Shown: piece after piece, positions 12,877 to 14,411 of the stretch
How the letters are laid out: each line of letters begins with the position of its first letter
How positions within the stretch are numbered: position 1 is the stretch's first letter
Assembly (NCBI GenBank): GCA_041645005.1
Contig: JBAZQW010000028.1
Location: 1 to 14,411 of the forward strand
Direction: 5' to 3'
Length of the DNA: 14,411 bases
DNA from: Pelotomaculum_B sp041645005
GTDB lineage: Bacteria; Bacillota; Desulfotomaculia; Desulfotomaculales; Pelotomaculaceae
Notes under the pieces: generated by a model
The model's input: only the letters and a program-made list of their open reading frames with translations
The model's database searches: none
What the model was told of the DNA's origin: nothing
Program-made: the position numbers and the translations under genes

Positions 12877-13581
12877 TTATTTTGCCATCGTTTTTTTCAT
12901 CCAGTCCACCAGGCTCAGGCCGTGTTTCTCCCGTATCGTTTCCACTTCTTCCATCCCCATGATCCGCCCTTCACTTAAAGATATGACCAGATCAAGCACC
13001 GGTTCCACTTCGGACACTTCATGGGTTGACATGAATATGGTCTGCTCCTGCAGATTCATGTAGGAAATCATGGATCTGATAATAGAGTCCCGCACCAGGG
13101 GGTCCAGCCCGGCCAGGGGTTCATCCATCAGGATCAGCGGCGCCCGGCGTGACAGGGCCAGCAGGATTTTTAACCTGCCGCAGTTGCCCTTGGAGAGGTG
13201 CTTAACTTTTTTATTCGGTTCCAACTCCATGAAGCTGAGGATTTCACGTGCTTTTTCCATGTCAAAATCCGCGAAGAGACCGGCGTTAAACTTTATGGTT
13301 TCCTGCACGGTAAGGAAAGGATAAAGCACATCCGATTCTGAAAGGTAAGCCACATCTTCGGCTGCGCGCCGGTTGACGGTTTTTTCGCGAACTGTCACAG
13401 AGCCCTGGCTGGGGTGGGCCAGGCCGGCCGCCAGTTTTAAAATAGTGGATTTGCCGCTGCCGTTCGGTCCCACCAGAGCGGCTATTTTCCCCTGCGGCAG
13501 GTCGAAGCTCACGTTATTTAAGGCCACCTGGCCTAAATAATTTTTAGTCACATTCTCAAATCTTACAATATGGCCGGTCAT
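12877..13581 (-). CDS. ABC transporter ATP-binding protein (YtrB/BcrA-like)
   Basis: This is the nucleotide-binding subunit of an ABC transporter, 234 residues from ATG 13581. That codon lies one base after the GntR stop, with AGAGGTG upstream; an in-frame start at 13629 would overlap the GntR gene. Walker A is GPNGSGKST (38-46), the signature is LSKGN (129-133), Walker B is LILMDEP with D153 and E154, the D-loop is AGLDP and the H-loop is H187 in STHE. The signature is not the canonical LSGGQ. The Q-loop reads YLSES, with Glu at the usual Gln place, a common variant in this subfamily. The preceding GntR gene and membrane gene make a YtrA-type operon, often linked to cell-envelope stress or peptide antibiotics. 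The substrate is not known. Confidence 0.92.
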   Translation of the reverse strand: MTGHIVRFENVTKNYLGQVALNNVSFDLPQGKIAALVGPNGSGKSTILKLAAGLAHPSQGSVTVREKTVNRRAAEDVAYLSESDVLYPFLTVQETIKFNAGLFADFDMEKAREILSFMELEPNKKVKHLSKGNCGRLKILLALSRRAPLILMDEPLAGLDPLVRDSIIRSMISYMNLQEQTIFMSTHEVSEVEPVLDLVISLSEGRIMGMEEVETIREKHGLSLVDWMKKTMAK

Positions 13582-13582
13582 T

Positions 13583-13966
13583 TTAAACACCTCTTCCGCC
13601 TTTATTGTTGAACAGACCTTTGCGAACACCTTCCATGATTTCGTCCGGGCTGAAGCCTGTTTCCTCCATGTCCGCGATAAAGCCGCTGATCTGCTCGCTT
13701 TTCAAATCTTCCCGCAGCTGTTTCAGCCTTAATTCATTTTCAGTTATATAAGAGCCCAGGCCGCGCCTGGTCTCGGCGATTTCCCGGCGCTCCAGTTCCG
13801 TGTATACCCTTTGCACGGTATTGGGGTTGACCCCTGATTGTAAGGCCATTTCCCTTACTGACGGCAATTTGTCCCCGGCTTTAAGGTCACCCCGTACCAC
13901 CTGACGGCAGATACGCTGCAGAATCTGCAGGTAGATAGGCTGGGTTGTGTTAAATGGTTGACTCAT
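13583..13966 (-). CDS. GntR family regulator, YtrA subfamily
   Basis: This is a short 127-residue repressor. The N-terminal winged helix is clear: PIYLQILQRICRQVVRGDLKAGDKLPSVREMALQSGVNPNTVQRVYTELERREI, followed by the wing ETRRGLGSYITE. The C-terminal part is only about 50 residues, mostly helical, which is diagnostic of the YtrA subfamily: too short for a ligand domain and used mainly for dimerisation. AGAGGTG, which overlaps the stop of the upstream membrane gene, is the RBS; ATG 13966 is 4 bases after that stop. The ABC ATPase gene follows one base after its own stop. This tight packing means one transcript, probably repressed by this protein at a promoter outside the window. Confidence 0.93.
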   Translation of the reverse strand: MSQPFNTTQPIYLQILQRICRQVVRGDLKAGDKLPSVREMALQSGVNPNTVQRVYTELERREIAETRRGLGSYITENELRLKQLREDLKSEQISGFIADMEETGFSPDEIMEGVRKGLFNNKGGRGV

Positions 13967-13970
13967 ATCG

Positions 13971-14411
13971 CTACACCTCTACCTTGTGGTCTATCAGCCA
14001 GGCCGACAGGGCGAACAAAGCCGCCGTCAGAAGAAAGTAGAAAAGTATTTCACCGGCATAGAACTGACCCAGGTACATATGCGCGTCAAAATTGGCGGAT
14101 ATGTGTGTTCTGAAATCCCCGGATATTTTAGGAAGACTCAGCAGCCGGATATTTAAAGGCCCCCAATGGGTAATCAATTTATAAAATCCGGTTTCATGGA
14201 GCTTACCCAAGCCAACTGTTGCCACAGCGAAAGTTACGATGCCGGCCAGCCAGCGGAACCTGCCTAAAATGTTTCCGGCCAGGGCAGTTGTCACTGAGAC
14301 CAGAGTGGCCCAGGCCCCGATGTAAATACTGGCGGCGAAGGTGAAAACAGCGGCGTAAAAACCGACCTCCATTATAAAGGGAAGCAGGGATGAAAGGGTC
14401 ACGCCGCCCAG
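13971..14411 (-). CDS. membrane protein, probable ABC permease (C-terminal part, cut by window edge)
   Basis: The frame stays open to the right edge (codon 14409-14411), so the N-terminus is outside the window; the GTG at 14402 is probably internal. The 146 visible residues hold hydrophobic segments at FIMEVGFYAAVFTFAASIYIGA, WATLVSVTTALAGNIL, WLAGIVTFAVATVGLG and, after a polar loop of about 45 residues, EILFYFLLTAALFALSAWLI. It ends in a short charged tail. Its position immediately before the GntR and ATPase genes makes it the likely permease of this ABC system (ABC-2/YtrC-like). There is no sequence motif that proves this. Confidence 0.75.
   Translation of the reverse strand: MGGVTLSSLLPFIMEVGFYAAVFTFAASIYIGAWATLVSVTTALAGNILGRFRWLAGIVTFAVATVGLGKLHETGFYKLITHWGPLNIRLLSLPKISGDFRTHISANFDAHMYLGQFYAGEILFYFLLTAALFALSAWLIDHKVEV

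Noticed and set aside
1..14411. CRISPR array, tRNA, rRNA or phage genes
   Set aside because: No regularly spaced repeats, tRNA-like cloverleaf, rRNA sequence or phage structural/integrase protein was seen on either strand.

Overview
The window looks like a chromosomal segment of an anaerobic, spore-forming Firmicute, most likely of the Peptococcaceae (Pelotomaculum/Desulfotomaculum type). This is inferred from gene content: an LL-diaminopimelate aminotransferase (DapL), an aldo/keto reductase with a C-terminal ferredoxin-like domain, a GH18 hydrolase of the spore-cortex type, a spore-photoproduct-lyase-like radical SAM protein, and strong GGAGG-type ribosome binding sites with several TTG/GTG starts. 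No similarity search was run.

Layout. 1-1062 (minus): N-terminal part of a sensor protein with at least three PAS domains, cut by the window edge. 1219-1824 (minus): truncated IS transposase, then about 450 bp without a gene. 2275-2629: frameshifted and truncated alpha/beta-hydrolase pseudogene ending at a terminator. 2856-3806: GH18 hydrolase. 3865-5910 (minus): Fe-S aldo/keto reductase, a TetR regulator with its own promoter and candidate operators, and a tiny membrane ORF that looks like a collapsed MFP-RND efflux operon. 6093-6654 (minus): Phd/YefM-RelE/ParE toxin-antitoxin pair with promoter, operator-like inverted repeat and terminator. 6775-7212 (minus): orphan phosphohistidine domain of a PEP-synthase/rifampicin-phosphotransferase-like enzyme. 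7213-7621: intergenic, with a 53-base hairpin. 7622-9813: dapL and an EamA transporter. 9874-11128: a small unknown protein, a PpnP-type nucleoside phosphorylase and a TudS-type (DUF523) protein, ending at a terminator. 11259-12834: truncated thioredoxin-like ORF, radical SAM gene and a doubly deleted MFS transporter, ending at a terminator. 12877-14411 (minus): YtrA-type GntR regulator, ABC ATPase and the end of a permease gene.

How the genes fit together. DapL makes LL-diaminopimelate for lysine and cell wall. The three-gene ABC unit looks like a GntR-controlled YtrA/YtrB-type transporter. The adjacent ppnP and tudS-like genes could form a short salvage route in which a thiopyrimidine nucleoside is phosphorolysed and its base desulfurated; this is an inference from family knowledge and adjacency, and is the most attractive functional hypothesis here.

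The clearest large-scale pattern is gene decay. Six loci in 14 kb are fragments: transposase, alpha/beta hydrolase, RND/MFP remnant, PEP-utilising domain, thioredoxin-like ORF and MFS transporter. Two of these appear to be internal in-frame deletions that joined distant parts of a gene or operon. I did not find a clear new defence system, CRISPR array, tRNA or rRNA.
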